From NCBI RefSeq assembly GCF_021631985.1, contig NZ_CP070225.1, positions 10,416,001 through 10,480,000 of the forward strand: 64,000 nt of DNA, written 5' to 3'. The notes below the pieces were generated by a model that was given only the letters and a program-made list of their open reading frames with translations, ran no database searches and had not been told where the DNA came from. The position numbers and the translations under genes were made by a program. Source of the DNA: Sandaracinus amylolyticus. GTDB lineage: Bacteria; Myxococcota_A; Polyangia; Polyangiales; Sandaracinaceae. Below are positions 1 to 9,267 of this stretch, piece after piece; within the stretch, counting starts at the first letter, position 1, and every line of letters begins with the position of its first letter.

Positions 1-285
1 GTGATGCTCGCCGCGGTGCTGGTCGGCGGCGGATCTCTCGCGTCGATCCCGCCGCTCTCGCTCGCGCTCCAGGGTGCGATCGCGAAACCGAGCGAGTACG
101 CGCGCTCCAACTCGATCTTCAACGTGTTCTTCGCGACGGGCCTCTTGAGTGGCCCCTATCTGACCGGGCGCGTGTCGGAGTCGCTGGGGCGCGAGGCGAT
201 CCTCTATCTCTTCGCGTCCCTGTGGACCGCGCTGATCGTGCTCAGTCTGATCTTCCGCAAGGACGATCCCGCGACGCGCCGCTGA
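1..285 (+). CDS. MFS transporter, C-terminal fragment
   Basis: This is the last 94 residues of a membrane transporter cut by the window edge. Two hydrophobic helices are visible, one around residues 3-24 and one around residues 67-86 (ILYLFASLWTALIVLSLIF). Between them is a loop with a SGPYLTGRVSESLG segment, as found between the last helices of major facilitator superfamily carriers, and a short basic tail follows. The substrate cannot be told. The GTG at base 1 is probably an internal codon. The stop directly abuts the stop of the convergent glycosidase (TGATCA shared junction). Confidence 0.6.
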   Translation: MMLAAVLVGGGSLASIPPLSLALQGAIAKPSEYARSNSIFNVFFATGLLSGPYLTGRVSESLGREAILYLFASLWTALIVLSLIFRKDDPATRR

Positions 286-2589
286 TCACTCGGGGCTCGC
301 GCTCATCTCGAACGAGAGCGTTCCTCCGGCCGCGATGTCCGCGTGCTCGATGCGCGTGCCCTCGACCGTCGTGCCGTTCCACGACATCGATCGCGCGTAC
401 ACCGCGTGCGCGCTCGCCTCGGGCGCTTCGATCACCAGATCGCCGCCCTCGAGGTGCACCACCGCGCGCGTCCACAGCGGCGTGCCGAGCACGAAGTCGT
501 CGTCGCCCGCCATCGGATAGAGCCCGAGGCTCGCGAAGAGGTACCAGGCGCTCATCGTCCCGCCGTCGTCGTTGCCCGGCAGGCCCTCGGGCGTGTCGCC
601 GTAGAACGTGCGCCGCGCCCATGCCGCCCAGCGCGCGCTGCGCGCGTGATCGCCGAGCGCCGCGAACAGATAGGGCGCGTGCAGATCGGGCTCGTTGCCG
701 TGCCAGTACCACGCAGGCGGTCCGATCGTCCGCCGCTCCGCCTCGCTCTGCTCGAAGAAGAACGCGAGGCGCTCGATCATCCGGTCGCGCCCGCCCATCG
801 TCTCGGCGAGCCCGTCGACGTCGTGGGGAGCGAGCCAGAGGTACTGCCATGCATTGCCTTCTGCATAGAAGTCCTCCCAACGACGCTCGTTGACCTCGTC
901 GGGCCAACTGCCGTCCTCGTGACGACCGATGAAGAGCTCGCGCTCCGGGTCCCACAGGTTCTGGTAATTGCGGCCGCGCGCTTCGTACGTCGCCGCGCGC
1001 TCGTCGTCGCCCGCGGCGCGCGCCAGCGTCGCGACCGCGTCGTCGGCGTACGCGTACTCCATCGTCTTCGACGCGCTCGCGCCCGCACGCTCGATCGGTA
1101 CGAATCCGAGCCGCAGATAGGGCTCCATCACGCCGCGCCCGCCGCTCGGCGGATCTCCGTCCGCGCTCACCCGCGCGAGCTCGTACGCGCGCGCTACGTC
1201 CCAGTCGCGCACTCCGCGCTGCCAGGTGTCGGCGAGGACGATCACCGCAGGATCGCCGAGCATTCCGCCGGTCTCGCCGGTGCCCAGCGGCCAGCGCGGA
1301 TAGCTCCCGTGCTGCTCCGCCATCGCGATCATCGACTTCGCGAAGTCACGCGCGCGATCGCGCCACAAGAGCGTCGCCCACGGATGGAACGTGCGATACG
1401 TGTCCCAGAGCGAGAGATCCGTGTAGTACGTGAATCCGTCCGCGACGTGCTCTTCTCCGTCGAGGCCCCGATATCGACCATCGGACTCCGTCGCCAGCGT
1501 CGGCATCAGGAGCGCGTGATAGAGCGCGGTATAGAAGATCCGGAAATCGCGGTCGTCGCGTCCTTCGAGCTCCACCCGCGCGAGCTGGGACTCCCACTCC
1601 GACTCCGCTGCTGCGCGCATCCGATCGAAGTCCAGATCGGCCGCCTCCGCCTCGAGGTTCGCGCGCGCTCGCGCCACGTCGAGGAACGAGATGCCCACCG
1701 CGACGTTCACCACGCGCTCGCTCGACGCGTCGAAGCGCGCCCAGCCTCCGACGTCCGCGCCGCTGCGCGTCGTCTCACCCTCGTGCAGCGCGCCCGCCTG
1801 CCACACGCCGTGCGCGGCGAAGTCGCGATCGAAGCGCGCGACGTAGTACACGCGCACCCCGCCGAAGCGATCCGAGTAGCCGCCCGAGAAGTGCACGAAT
1901 CCCTCGAATTCGCGGGTCTCGGGCAGCACGGTGATCGCACCGTCGTCGACGCGCACCTCGGGCAGCGCGTGCGCGACGTCGAGCAGCACCGTCGCGTCGG
2001 AGCCCGCCTCGAACGTGTAGCGATGCAGCGCCGCGCGCAGACCGCTCGTGAGCTCCACGTGGATGTCGCCCTCGTCGAGCGTCACCGCGTAATAGCCCGG
2101 TGAGGCGACCTCGCTCTCCTTGTCGTAGCTCGAGCGATGTCCGAGCACGGTCGTCCGCTCCGCGCTCATCCCGACGGTCGGCATCAGCGCGACCGCGCCG
2201 TAGTCGGTGATCCCGACTCCGTTCATCCGCGTGTGCGAGAACGCCCGGATGTAGCGGTCGCCGTACGCATATCCACTGCAGTGCGTGAACACGAGCGCAC
2301 CGGTCTCGTTCATCGTGTCGGGCCCTGGATGGATCATGCCGAACGGCATCGCGGGCCCCGGATACGTGCTGCCGATGTCGTTGAATCCGACTCCGCCGGT
2401 CCCGATGAACGGATCGACCCATTGCAGCAGCGGCGTGGCCGCGGGACGCGAGGGTGGCGGTGGGCCCGCGTCGACGGGCCCGGAGTCCGCGGGCCCGGCA
2501 TCGGGGCTCGAAGCATCGGAGTCGCCGCAAGCGGAAAGGCTCCCACAGAGGCCCAGCAAGAGCGCCCACGTCAGTGCTTCGCGCGTCAC
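286..2589 (-). CDS. GH92 family alpha-mannosidase, lipoprotein
   Basis: Predicted exo-acting alpha-mannosidase of glycoside hydrolase family 92, 767 aa, anchored outside the cytoplasm. The GTG at 2589 is chosen because it gives a short signal peptide ending in a lipobox (LSAC, Cys21); an ATG at 2625 would add 12 residues. An Asp/Pro/Ala-rich linker follows (about 22-52). The GH92 body starts with WVDPFIGTGG and a PFGMIHPGPDT segment, and the C-terminal (alpha/alpha)6 part carries GMLGDP and the GNDDGG acidic motif that in this family holds calcium-dependent catalytic residues. GH92 enzymes are calcium-dependent inverting enzymes acting on mannose-containing glycans; the exact linkage is not readable. 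It is divergent from the gene at 2658. Confidence 0.9.
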   Translation of the reverse strand: MTREALTWALLLGLCGSLSACGDSDASSPDAGPADSGPVDAGPPPPSRPAATPLLQWVDPFIGTGGVGFNDIGSTYPGPAMPFGMIHPGPDTMNETGALVFTHCSGYAYGDRYIRAFSHTRMNGVGITDYGAVALMPTVGMSAERTTVLGHRSSYDKESEVASPGYYAVTLDEGDIHVELTSGLRAALHRYTFEAGSDATVLLDVAHALPEVRVDDGAITVLPETREFEGFVHFSGGYSDRFGGVRVYYVARFDRDFAAHGVWQAGALHEGETTRSGADVGGWARFDASSERVVNVAVGISFLDVARARANLEAEAADLDFDRMRAAAESEWESQLARVELEGRDDRDFRIFYTALYHALLMPTLATESDGRYRGLDGEEHVADGFTYYTDLSLWDTYRTFHPWATLLWRDRARDFAKSMIAMAEQHGSYPRWPLGTGETGGMLGDPAVIVLADTWQRGVRDWDVARAYELARVSADGDPPSGGRGVMEPYLRLGFVPIERAGASASKTMEYAYADDAVATLARAAGDDERAATYEARGRNYQNLWDPERELFIGRHEDGSWPDEVNERRWEDFYAEGNAWQYLWLAPHDVDGLAETMGGRDRMIERLAFFFEQSEAERRTIGPPAWYWHGNEPDLHAPYLFAALGDHARSARWAAWARRTFYGDTPEGLPGNDDGGTMSAWYLFASLGLYPMAGDDDFVLGTPLWTRAVVHLEGGDLVIEAPEASAHAVYARSMSWNGTTVEGTRIEHADIAAGGTLSFEMSASPE

Positions 2590-2657
2590 GTGAACAGCGT
2601 ATCCCGATCGTGCGTCGGACCGCATCGAGGCCCGTGCTACGCTGGAGTCGAGCGTCG

Positions 2658-3299
2658 ATGAGAGGCACGACCCACGTCGCAGTCCCGATCGTGATCGCCG
2701 TGCTCGCTGCGGTGGCGCTGCCGAGCGTGGCAGTCGCGCAGACTCCACAGCCGTACACTCCACCCGGATACGAGAGCGCGCCTCCGCCCGATCCCTCGTC
2801 CCCGCCTCCATCGTACGGATACGAGCAGCCCTCGCAGCCGACCGATCCCGGCGCCGCCTACGGCAACGTCGCGCCCGCTGCGCCCTACGGCACGCCCGTC
2901 GCGCCGCCGGCGGCCCGTGCCCGCCGCGTCCCGGTCGAGCGCAGCGAGACCATCCGCGGCCTCTGGCTCCCGGGGCTCATCGTGCTGCCGATCGCGTGGG
3001 TCACGACGTGGACCGTCTCCACGACGGTGTTCTTCGACGACGCCGCGACGTTCTCGTGGATCCCGGTGATCGGCCCGTGGCTGATGCTCACCCAGGATCT
3101 CAACGGCTACGAAGCGGGCATCGTGGTGTCGGGCGTGGTGCAGGGGCTCGCCGCGCTCGCGATCGTCCTCGGGCTGACGATCCGCCGCACGTACACCGAC
3201 TACGAGTACGTCATGGAGCCGGCGCCCGGCGCCAGATTGACCATCGACGCGATCACGCTGCCGGGCGGCGGCATGATCGGCGCGCGCCTCGAGATCTGA
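2658..3299 (+). CDS. Proline-rich exported protein with two membrane helices
   Basis: This 213-aa protein is not recognised. It starts with a signal-like segment (VAVPIVIAVLAAVALPSVAVAQ), then about 70 residues rich in Pro, Tyr, Ser and Gly, then two hydrophobic helices at roughly 98-123 and 152-172 separated by a short polar stretch, and a short tail. The same layout (low-complexity Pro/Gly/Tyr N-terminus plus a few helices) recurs in the gene at 19711. A -10-like TACGCT lies at 2638-2643, 14 nt before the ATG, and there is no clear Shine-Dalgarno, so the leader is probably short. Its stop abuts that of the convergent kinase gene. Confidence 0.7.
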   Translation: MRGTTHVAVPIVIAVLAAVALPSVAVAQTPQPYTPPGYESAPPPDPSSPPPSYGYEQPSQPTDPGAAYGNVAPAAPYGTPVAPPAARARRVPVERSETIRGLWLPGLIVLPIAWVTTWTVSTTVFFDDAATFSWIPVIGPWLMLTQDLNGYEAGIVVSGVVQGLAALAIVLGLTIRRTYTDYEYVMEPAPGARLTIDAITLPGGGMIGARLEI

Positions 3300-4937
3300 T
3301 CACTCGCGTCGATACGCGGCGACCGCGTCGACGCACACCTCGCCGCGGGTCGCGCGGTTCTTGATCTTCACGTAGCGGAAGCGCGGGATCGCGAACTGAT
3401 CGACGTCGAGAGGCGAGCTCGCGACGAGCCCCTGGGCGACGGTGCGGAACTGGCGGCGCTCGACGCCGACGTCGACACGATAGGGCCCCGATCCCTCGCG
3501 CACCACGACCTGCAGATCCGGGCGCTCGGTGCCGTCGGTGAGCATGCGCCCGCCCGGCGTGAGCTCGAGCGTGATGGTGCCGCCGGGCGCGATCACCGCG
3601 CAGCGTCCGTCGGGCGCACCGAGCGCATGCGTCGCGTCCCGCGCGCGCTCTTCGAAGTGGAGGATCGAGAGCCACTCGTGCGGCTCGTCCGCCGCGGCGT
3701 CGGTCCCGGCGTCGGCGATCACCGCCGCGTCGGCGAGCTCGGAGGTGGCGCTCGGGCCACCCGCGACGACCCACACCGTCGCCGCGCCCGCCGCGATCAG
3801 CGCGATGCCGCCGATCGCCGCGCCGAGGATCGTGCCGAGGCCGGGGTGCGCGCCGGGGATCGGCTCGACGTGCGGCGCGCTGTCGCGCGGCGTGTGCAGC
3901 GCGGCGAGCGTCGGTGCGTTTCCGAGATCACTCGGCGTCGACGCGATGCGCGGGATCGGCGTGGGCTGGCTCGACTCGAGCCCGCAGAACTCGTCGACGA
4001 AGCGCCGCACCGACGCAGTGCGGTTCTGCGGGTCCTTCTCGAGCCCGCGCAGGATCGCGGCGCGGCGCTCGGGCGAGAGCGGCTGCGTCGCGGGGAACTC
4101 GTCGAACGAGCGCGGCGTCGACATCATGTGCGCGGTGGCCCACTCGATCGGCGTGCGCGCCGCGAAGGGCCGCGTGCCCGCGAGCATCTCGTACGTCATC
4201 AGCGCGAGCGCGTAGACGTCGGAGCGCTCGTCGACGCGCATGCCCGAGATCTGCTCCGGGCTCATGTAGGCGGGCGTGCCGATGATCGTGCCCTGCGCCG
4301 TGATCTCCGGGCCCTCGGTGCGATCCTTCTTCGCGATGCCGAAGTCGAGCACCTTCGCGATCTCGCCCTCGGCCTCGTTGTGCGCGAGCAGCACGTTGTC
4401 GGGCTTCAGATCGCGATGGACGATGCCGCGACGGTGCGCCTCGGTGAGCGCGCCGCCGATCTGCCGCACCAGGCGATCGACGATCTCGAGCGGCAGCGGG
4501 CCCGCCTCGATCGCGGTCGCGAGCGAGCGACCGTCGACGTACTCCATCGCGATGTAGAGCCGCCGATCGACCGCGCCGTTCGCGAGCGGGAGCGCGATCT
4601 CGCCGAAGTCGTAGAAGCGGATCGTGTGCGGGTGCGTGAGCTGCACGACGGTCTCGCACTCGCGATAGAAGCGCGCGACCGCGAGCGAGTCGCTCATCGG
4701 CGTGGTGAGCACCTTGATCGCGACCGCGCGCGTGGTGGTGCCCATGCGCTGCTCGGCGAGGTAGACCCGGCCCATGCCGCCCTCGCCGATCGGGCGGACG
4801 ATGCGGTAACGATCGGCGACGACCCGTCCGATCAGCGGATCTTCGCCGCCCGCGCGGGCCTCGAGGATCGCGCCGCACGCCGAGCAGAAGCGCGCGTGAT
4901 CGGCGTTCTCGTGGCCGCAGCGAGGACAGGAGGTCAT
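3300..4937 (-). CDS. Membrane Ser/Thr protein kinase with N-terminal zinc ribbon
   Basis: Eukaryote-like (Hanks-type) Ser/Thr kinase, 545 aa. Residues 4-22 form a zinc ribbon (CPRCG and CSACG). The kinase domain shows the glycine loop GEGGMGRVY (51-59), Lys75 in AIKVL, the catalytic loop HRDLKPDN (174-181), DFG (198-200) and the TPAYMSPEQ activation segment (221-229), so it should be active. A single membrane helix follows at about 367-393, then an extracytoplasmic tail with several beta-strand-like segments of unknown role. The ATG at 4937 is used because it places the zinc ribbon at the N-terminus and has a TATGCT -10 box (4955-4950) 12 nt upstream. Substrates are unknown. Confidence 0.93.
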   Translation of the reverse strand: MTSCPRCGHENADHARFCSACGAILEARAGGEDPLIGRVVADRYRIVRPIGEGGMGRVYLAEQRMGTTTRAVAIKVLTTPMSDSLAVARFYRECETVVQLTHPHTIRFYDFGEIALPLANGAVDRRLYIAMEYVDGRSLATAIEAGPLPLEIVDRLVRQIGGALTEAHRRGIVHRDLKPDNVLLAHNEAEGEIAKVLDFGIAKKDRTEGPEITAQGTIIGTPAYMSPEQISGMRVDERSDVYALALMTYEMLAGTRPFAARTPIEWATAHMMSTPRSFDEFPATQPLSPERRAAILRGLEKDPQNRTASVRRFVDEFCGLESSQPTPIPRIASTPSDLGNAPTLAALHTPRDSAPHVEPIPGAHPGLGTILGAAIGGIALIAAGAATVWVVAGGPSATSELADAAVIADAGTDAAADEPHEWLSILHFEERARDATHALGAPDGRCAVIAPGGTITLELTPGGRMLTDGTERPDLQVVVREGSGPYRVDVGVERRQFRTVAQGLVASSPLDVDQFAIPRFRYVKIKNRATRGEVCVDAVAAYRRE

Positions 4938-4986
4938 CGAGGCGCGCGCAGCATAGCGCGCACGCACGGAAGGGGCGGAGATCCCG

Positions 4987-5481
4987 TCAGTGGCCGTGCC
5001 CTCCGCCACCCGGGCGGAACAGCTCGTCGATCACGCCCGAGGTGACCTCGTCGAACGTGAGCACGGACTGCGCGTGGTGATCGCGCTGGAAACGCTCGGC
5101 GCGCTCGCGGCCCTCGATCGGCACGAGGTCGCGGCCCATCGGGCTCTCGACGTCGGAGCCGAGCACGTAGACGAGCGACGACGCGGGGCGACGCTCGCTC
5201 GAGTAGTACTCGATGACCCACGGCTCGCGCGCGCCACGACCACGCTCGCCGCGCAGGATGCGGAACATGCACTTCGGCGCGTCGAAGAGCAGCGCTCCGC
5301 CCGACGCGGTGGTGAGCCCCGCGCGCCACGTCGAGTCCGCGGGCACACGCATGCCGCAGTGCGCGCAGCGTGCGCCGGCCTGCGCGCTGGCTCCGGTCTC
5401 GCCCGAGGAGCACGCGGCGAGCACCGCGAGCACCATCGATGCGGTGAATACGAGGCGGGTGAGGACATTCGCGCGGTGCAT
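4987..5481 (-). CDS. nosL: NosL family lipoprotein
   Basis: A 164-aa lipoprotein (lipobox LAAC around residue 24) of the NosL family, copper(I)-binding proteins that help mature nitrous oxide reductase. The CAHCGM motif, the later CMFRIL segment and the C-terminal FDEVTSGVIDEL stretch are as in the family, and the C-terminus is Gly/His-rich (GGGGHGH), another possible metal site. It is the third gene of a three-gene operon with the membrane protein at 5491 (9-nt gap) and the AhpD-like gene at 6555. No nosZ, nosD or nosF is visible nearby, so the partner may be a different copper or thiol-redox client. Confidence 0.8.
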   Translation of the reverse strand: MHRANVLTRLVFTASMVLAVLAACSSGETGASAQAGARCAHCGMRVPADSTWRAGLTTASGGALLFDAPKCMFRILRGERGRGAREPWVIEYYSSERRPASSLVYVLGSDVESPMGRDLVPIEGRERAERFQRDHHAQSVLTFDEVTSGVIDELFRPGGGGHGH

Positions 5482-5490
5482 GACGAGATC

Positions 5491-6519
5491 TCAGCTCCCG
5501 AAGAGAGATGCGCCCCCCGAGATCAACGTCCAGCGCGCGATCGGGAGCAGCGCGATCAAGAGCGCGAGGGACCACGCGATGGCGGTCCGCGTCGCGAGGC
5601 GCGCCTCGATGGCGCGTGCGGTGTCGGGCTCGCCGCTCGCGCGCTCGAGCAAGCCCGTCATCGCCGCGGAGAGACCCATCGCGGTGGCGACGAAGATCGC
5701 GGCGAAGAGCGGCCATCCGATGCCGAGCACGTCCGCGTGGAGCAGGCAGAACGGGCAGAGATGCGTCGGCGTCTCGTAGACGTGGGGCGCGATCCACCAC
5801 ACGACGGCGGGCACCGATGCGAGGCCCGCGACGAGCGACGCGACCCCGACCAGCGATGCGGCGCGCATCGAAGGCCGCGCGCGTGCGACGAGCGCGAGGG
5901 CGATCGACGCGATCGCGCCGCCGACGAAGAGCGCGGCGGCGATGTCGCGCGGGCCACCGCTCGAGCTGGTCCCCGCGACCTCGCGCGCGGCGTCGAGCCC
6001 GGTCGAGCAGCACGACGCGACGACGCGCAGATCGAGATCGAGCGCGTACGCGGTCGAGGCCGCGAAGTCGGCGAGCACCAGCGGGGCGACCACGAGCAGC
6101 GCCGTGAATTTCGCGCGCGTGAGCGCGGGCTGTCGAAGTCGGAGGTCGAGGCGATGCAGCGCGATCCAGAGCGCGCACGCGAGCGCGGCGATCGCGGAGA
6201 GCGCGAGCGAGCGGAAGCCCCAGGGCGACGCGTCGAGCACGCCCCACGCGCACATCGCGCCGCGGATCGACGCGGTCATGCGATCGGCGCCGAGCACCCC
6301 GAGCGCGAGCCCGGCGATCGTCGCACCGAGCGCGACCTCGATCAGCGTTCCCGCGAGCTCCGCGCGCCGCTCGAGCGCGAGCTGTCCCTCGGACGTGCGC
6401 GCGATGCGGTAGTGGCGCAGCACGCGGATCGCGACGAAGAGCCCGACCACGACGAGCACGGCCGCCGCCGCGCCCGTCGAGAAGCGCGCGAGGAGCCAGG
6501 GGCGGAACAAGTTCGACAT
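5491..6519 (-). CDS. Polytopic membrane protein with CC and CPFC cysteine pairs
   Basis: A 342-aa integral membrane protein with about eight predicted helices. It carries a CC pair (ASCCSTGLDAA) in a loop near the middle and a CPFCLLH motif before a late helix. A CxxC next to a helix recalls thiol-redox membrane proteins of the DsbB/VKOR type, but I cannot assign it to that family. It sits between an AhpD-like gene (CxxC) and nosL (CxxC) in one operon, so a shared role in thiol or copper redox chemistry is a reasonable inference. The start ATG at 6519 gives a short N-terminus before the first helix. Confidence 0.7.
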   Translation of the reverse strand: MSNLFRPWLLARFSTGAAAAVLVVVGLFVAIRVLRHYRIARTSEGQLALERRAELAGTLIEVALGATIAGLALGVLGADRMTASIRGAMCAWGVLDASPWGFRSLALSAIAALACALWIALHRLDLRLRQPALTRAKFTALLVVAPLVLADFAASTAYALDLDLRVVASCCSTGLDAAREVAGTSSSGGPRDIAAALFVGGAIASIALALVARARPSMRAASLVGVASLVAGLASVPAVVWWIAPHVYETPTHLCPFCLLHADVLGIGWPLFAAIFVATAMGLSAAMTGLLERASGEPDTARAIEARLATRTAIAWSLALLIALLPIARWTLISGGASLFGS

Positions 6520-6554
6520 CGACCGGCCAACGATGGGGCCGGAGCCCGCGTTCG

Positions 6555-7115
6555 TCACGCGGCGAGACGATCGGTCCCGATGCGCAGCGGGAGCGCCATC
6601 GAGTTGTAGTAGCGCTCGACCGCGCAGACCCAGACGATGTCGACGCGCTCGCGCTCGCTGAAGCACGCACCGAGGCGGGTCCAGATCGCGTCGGGGATGC
6701 GCGTCGACTCGTGGAGCGCGGAGGCATAGGCGAGCGCGGCCTTCTCGCGCTCGGTGAACGCAGGCGAGGTCTCGAAGTCGAGCAGATCGTCGAAGCGCTC
6801 GCGCCCCATCCGCGCGCGCAGCGCCTCGGCGCGGTTGATGTCGCTGCAGAACGTGCAGTGCGCGCGGCTCGAGATCGCGAGCTGCAGCAGGAGGCGCAGC
6901 TCGCGATCGATCACGAGGAAACGATCGAGGCCGAGCACGATCAGCACCGAGATCAGCGCGACCCAGGGCGTGCGCGCGTAGATCACGCGGAACGCGGTGG
7001 GCACCACGCCATAACGCGCACGCAGCAGGCGGAAGAGGAGCCGCACGAAGAGGCTCCGCGGTCGCTCGACGGGCGCGAGGGGAAGGGAGCCGTGCTCGGA
7101 GGTGAAGGTCGTCAT
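6555..7115 (-). CDS. Carboxymuconolactone decarboxylase / AhpD-like protein
   Basis: A 186-aa protein whose central part matches the AhpD-like fold of the carboxymuconolactone decarboxylase family: SSRAHCTFCSDINRA holds the CxxC peroxidase-type cysteine pair about residue 88-91, followed by the typical FTEREKAALAYASAL helix. Members reduce peroxides or handle small thiols. An N-terminal hydrophobic stretch (WVALISVLIVLGL) suggests membrane association, which is unusual for AhpD. It is the promoter-proximal gene of the operon with 5491 and nosL. Confidence 0.8.
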   Translation of the reverse strand: MTTFTSEHGSLPLAPVERPRSLFVRLLFRLLRARYGVVPTAFRVIYARTPWVALISVLIVLGLDRFLVIDRELRLLLQLAISSRAHCTFCSDINRAEALRARMGRERFDDLLDFETSPAFTEREKAALAYASALHESTRIPDAIWTRLGACFSERERVDIVWVCAVERYYNSMALPLRIGTDRLAA

Positions 7116-7208
7116 GGGGTGCTCCTGATCTCGTTCTCGAGAGCACCACGCACGAGCGTGGAGAAAGGTTACTGGCCGCTGCTCCGGGCACTCCTGTCGT
7201 CGTGCGGA

Positions 7209-9203
7209 CTACTCGGCCCGCTCGACGGTCAGTCGATAGGCGCCGGCGTCCTCGGCGCGCGCGCCGTCGACGACGATCCACCAGGTGCCCGCGGCGAGGT
7301 CGTAGATCTCCTCGCGCGAGCCGCCGCCGGTCCCCACGCCGCACGTCATCGGGATGGCCGCGCCGTCGGCGTACGCCGCGAGCAATGGGTGCCATCCGTC
7401 GGCCTCGATGCGCACGCGATGGCGGCCCGGCTCGCTCACCTCGAGGCGCCACGCGTCGTCGCGCGCCGGCGCGTGGCAGCCCGCGCTGAGGTCGTCGGTG
7501 GCGCGCGAGGTGTCGCCCGCGACGGTCACGCCGAGCGCGAGCGCGCCGTCGTGCTCGAGCGTCGGGATCTCGCTCGCATGGAGGCGGTACGCGCCCGCCT
7601 GTCCGCCGAAGCCGTCGACGACCACACGCACGCGCTGTCCGGCGGCGAGCGTCGCGTGCGCGATCGATGACCGATAGTGCCCGTGGCGATCGTCGTTGCA
7701 GTCGAGCGGCGCTCCGTCGTCGGCGACGACCGCGATCGCTCCGTCGTGATCGCTCGCGAGCTCGAACGCGTACGAGCCCGCGCGCGGCGCGACGAACGAC
7801 CACGACTCGTCGGGCGATCCGCCTGCGGACACGCACTCGATCGCGAAGCCGTCCGGCGCGCCGCGCGTGTCGCCGCTCACCTCGCGATCGAGCCCGAGGG
7901 CGCCGCGGTCGCGGGTCTCGCCGTGGGGCGCGGCGTCGGCGATGCGGTGCTCGACGACCCATCCGCTCTCGCCCGCGCCGTCGGCGATCGCGAGGTCGAG
8001 CGCGTCGCCGCGACGGCGCACGAGGAGCGGGCCGTGCACCACCGAGATGCCTCGCCGCGACTCGTCGGGCGCATCGCGCAGCGCGAGCGAGGTCTCGTCG
8101 CAGCCCTCGAAGTGCGCGCGCAGCTTGGGATCCTCGGGCAGCATGCAGAGGCGCGGCGGACCATCGAGGCCGGCGACGAGATCGGCCCCGACGCGCGCCA
8201 CGTATCCTTCGGGCACGGCCTCGAGCGTCTGCTGATCGATCACCGGCAGCGACGCGTAGGGCATCGCGTCGCCGTCGAGCGAAGGTGCAGACGCGCGCGC
8301 CTCGACGGTGCCGCGCGGTGCGATCGACACGACCTCGCCGACCGCGATGCGATCCGCGCCGACGCGCGCGAACACGTGGGTCTCGAGCGGCGTGCCGCCG
8401 TGCACCGAGCGACCGGTCACGTCGTGCTCGGTGCCGAAACGACCGCGCGCCGCGTCCCAGCGCACCGGATGCCGCAGCCAGTCGTTCGTGGAGACCGCGT
8501 CCGCGGCGACGACGTGCACGCGGCCCTCGGTCAGGTGCGCGACCCACACCTCGCGTCCGTCGTCGAGCGCGCGGAGCGCGAGCGTGCCGGGCGCGGGAAG
8601 CGCGATGGTCCCGAGCGGGCTCGCGATCGCATCGCGCTCGGTCGACGGCGCGCCGGCCGTGATCGCGCGCGCCGCGTCGGGCGAGGGCGGCGGGATGCGG
8701 AACGCGTACGCGCCGGGCTCGCCGTCGTCGTTCGAGAACCAGGTGATCGACTCCCCGAGCACGTCGCGCGGCACCGCGACCACGCGCGCGTCCTGCACCG
8801 CGAGCGCGATGCACATCTCGACGAGCGGCTCGGTGCGCAGCAGCACGCGTCCCTCGGCGTCGCGCTCGACCGCGACGATCTCGTCCATGCACGCGCCGTT
8901 CATGAACGACTCGCCGATCACGACGTGGGTGCGGAGATCGACCTCGGGCACCGGTCCCGCGGCACCGACGCGCTCCCAGAGCGCCTCGAGCTCGCTGTGC
9001 GTGGTCGCGATCCACGCGCCGTGCTCGGAGGCATCGGAGCCGCCGTTCCAGAGGACGCGCAGGCCTTCTGGATCGTCGGTGGTCGCGCGTGCGACCGCCG
9101 TGAAGTGAGTGGGGAGTGGAACCGTCTGTCTCGCGCCGGCGATCGGACCACCACAGCCAGCGAGCGCGAGACCGACGAAGAACGAGGCGAGCGAGCGACG
9201 CAT
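7209..9203 (-). CDS. Secreted lipoprotein with two C-terminal PPC-like domains
   Basis: A 664-aa lipoprotein (MRRSLASFFVGLALAGC, Cys17). The N-terminal two thirds are not recognised. The last 250 residues contain two similar beta-rich modules, each with a pattern like SWSFVAPRAGSYAFEL and WRLEVSEPGRHRVRI and a closing AGAYRLT/AGAYRLH element, which resemble bacterial pre-peptidase C-terminal (PPC) domains found on secreted enzymes. No protease motif is visible in the rest, so the enzymatic role, if any, is unknown. It is divergent from the lipoprotein array starting at 9319, with operator-like repeats between them (9268-9311). Confidence 0.75.
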   Translation of the reverse strand: MRRSLASFFVGLALAGCGGPIAGARQTVPLPTHFTAVARATTDDPEGLRVLWNGGSDASEHGAWIATTHSELEALWERVGAAGPVPEVDLRTHVVIGESFMNGACMDEIVAVERDAEGRVLLRTEPLVEMCIALAVQDARVVAVPRDVLGESITWFSNDDGEPGAYAFRIPPPSPDAARAITAGAPSTERDAIASPLGTIALPAPGTLALRALDDGREVWVAHLTEGRVHVVAADAVSTNDWLRHPVRWDAARGRFGTEHDVTGRSVHGGTPLETHVFARVGADRIAVGEVVSIAPRGTVEARASAPSLDGDAMPYASLPVIDQQTLEAVPEGYVARVGADLVAGLDGPPRLCMLPEDPKLRAHFEGCDETSLALRDAPDESRRGISVVHGPLLVRRRGDALDLAIADGAGESGWVVEHRIADAAPHGETRDRGALGLDREVSGDTRGAPDGFAIECVSAGGSPDESWSFVAPRAGSYAFELASDHDGAIAVVADDGAPLDCNDDRHGHYRSSIAHATLAAGQRVRVVVDGFGGQAGAYRLHASEIPTLEHDGALALGVTVAGDTSRATDDLSAGCHAPARDDAWRLEVSEPGRHRVRIEADGWHPLLAAYADGAAIPMTCGVGTGGGSREEIYDLAAGTWWIVVDGARAEDAGAYRLTVERAE

Positions 9204-9267
9204 GGGAGTGTCGCGCCGTTCAGCAACGCCTGCGCCACGCGGGAAAACGCGTGGAAAACGCAGGATC

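Noticed and set aside
3627-5045. Long plus-strand frame opposite the kinase gene
   Set aside because: It is the mirror of a clear kinase domain with all catalytic motifs; the plus-strand translation is Arg/Asp/Glu-rich and has no domain features.
4987-7115. A nitrous oxide reductase gene cluster
   Set aside because: Only nosL is recognisable. No NosZ copper-site motifs or NosDFY-type ABC genes are in the window.
5491-9015. A very long continuous open frame on the minus strand covering several genes
   Set aside because: Only the last 342 residues (from 6519) look like protein. The rest is Arg/Ala/Gly-rich antisense-type sequence in the shadow of the AhpD-like and lipoprotein genes; GC-rich DNA lacks stops in such frames.
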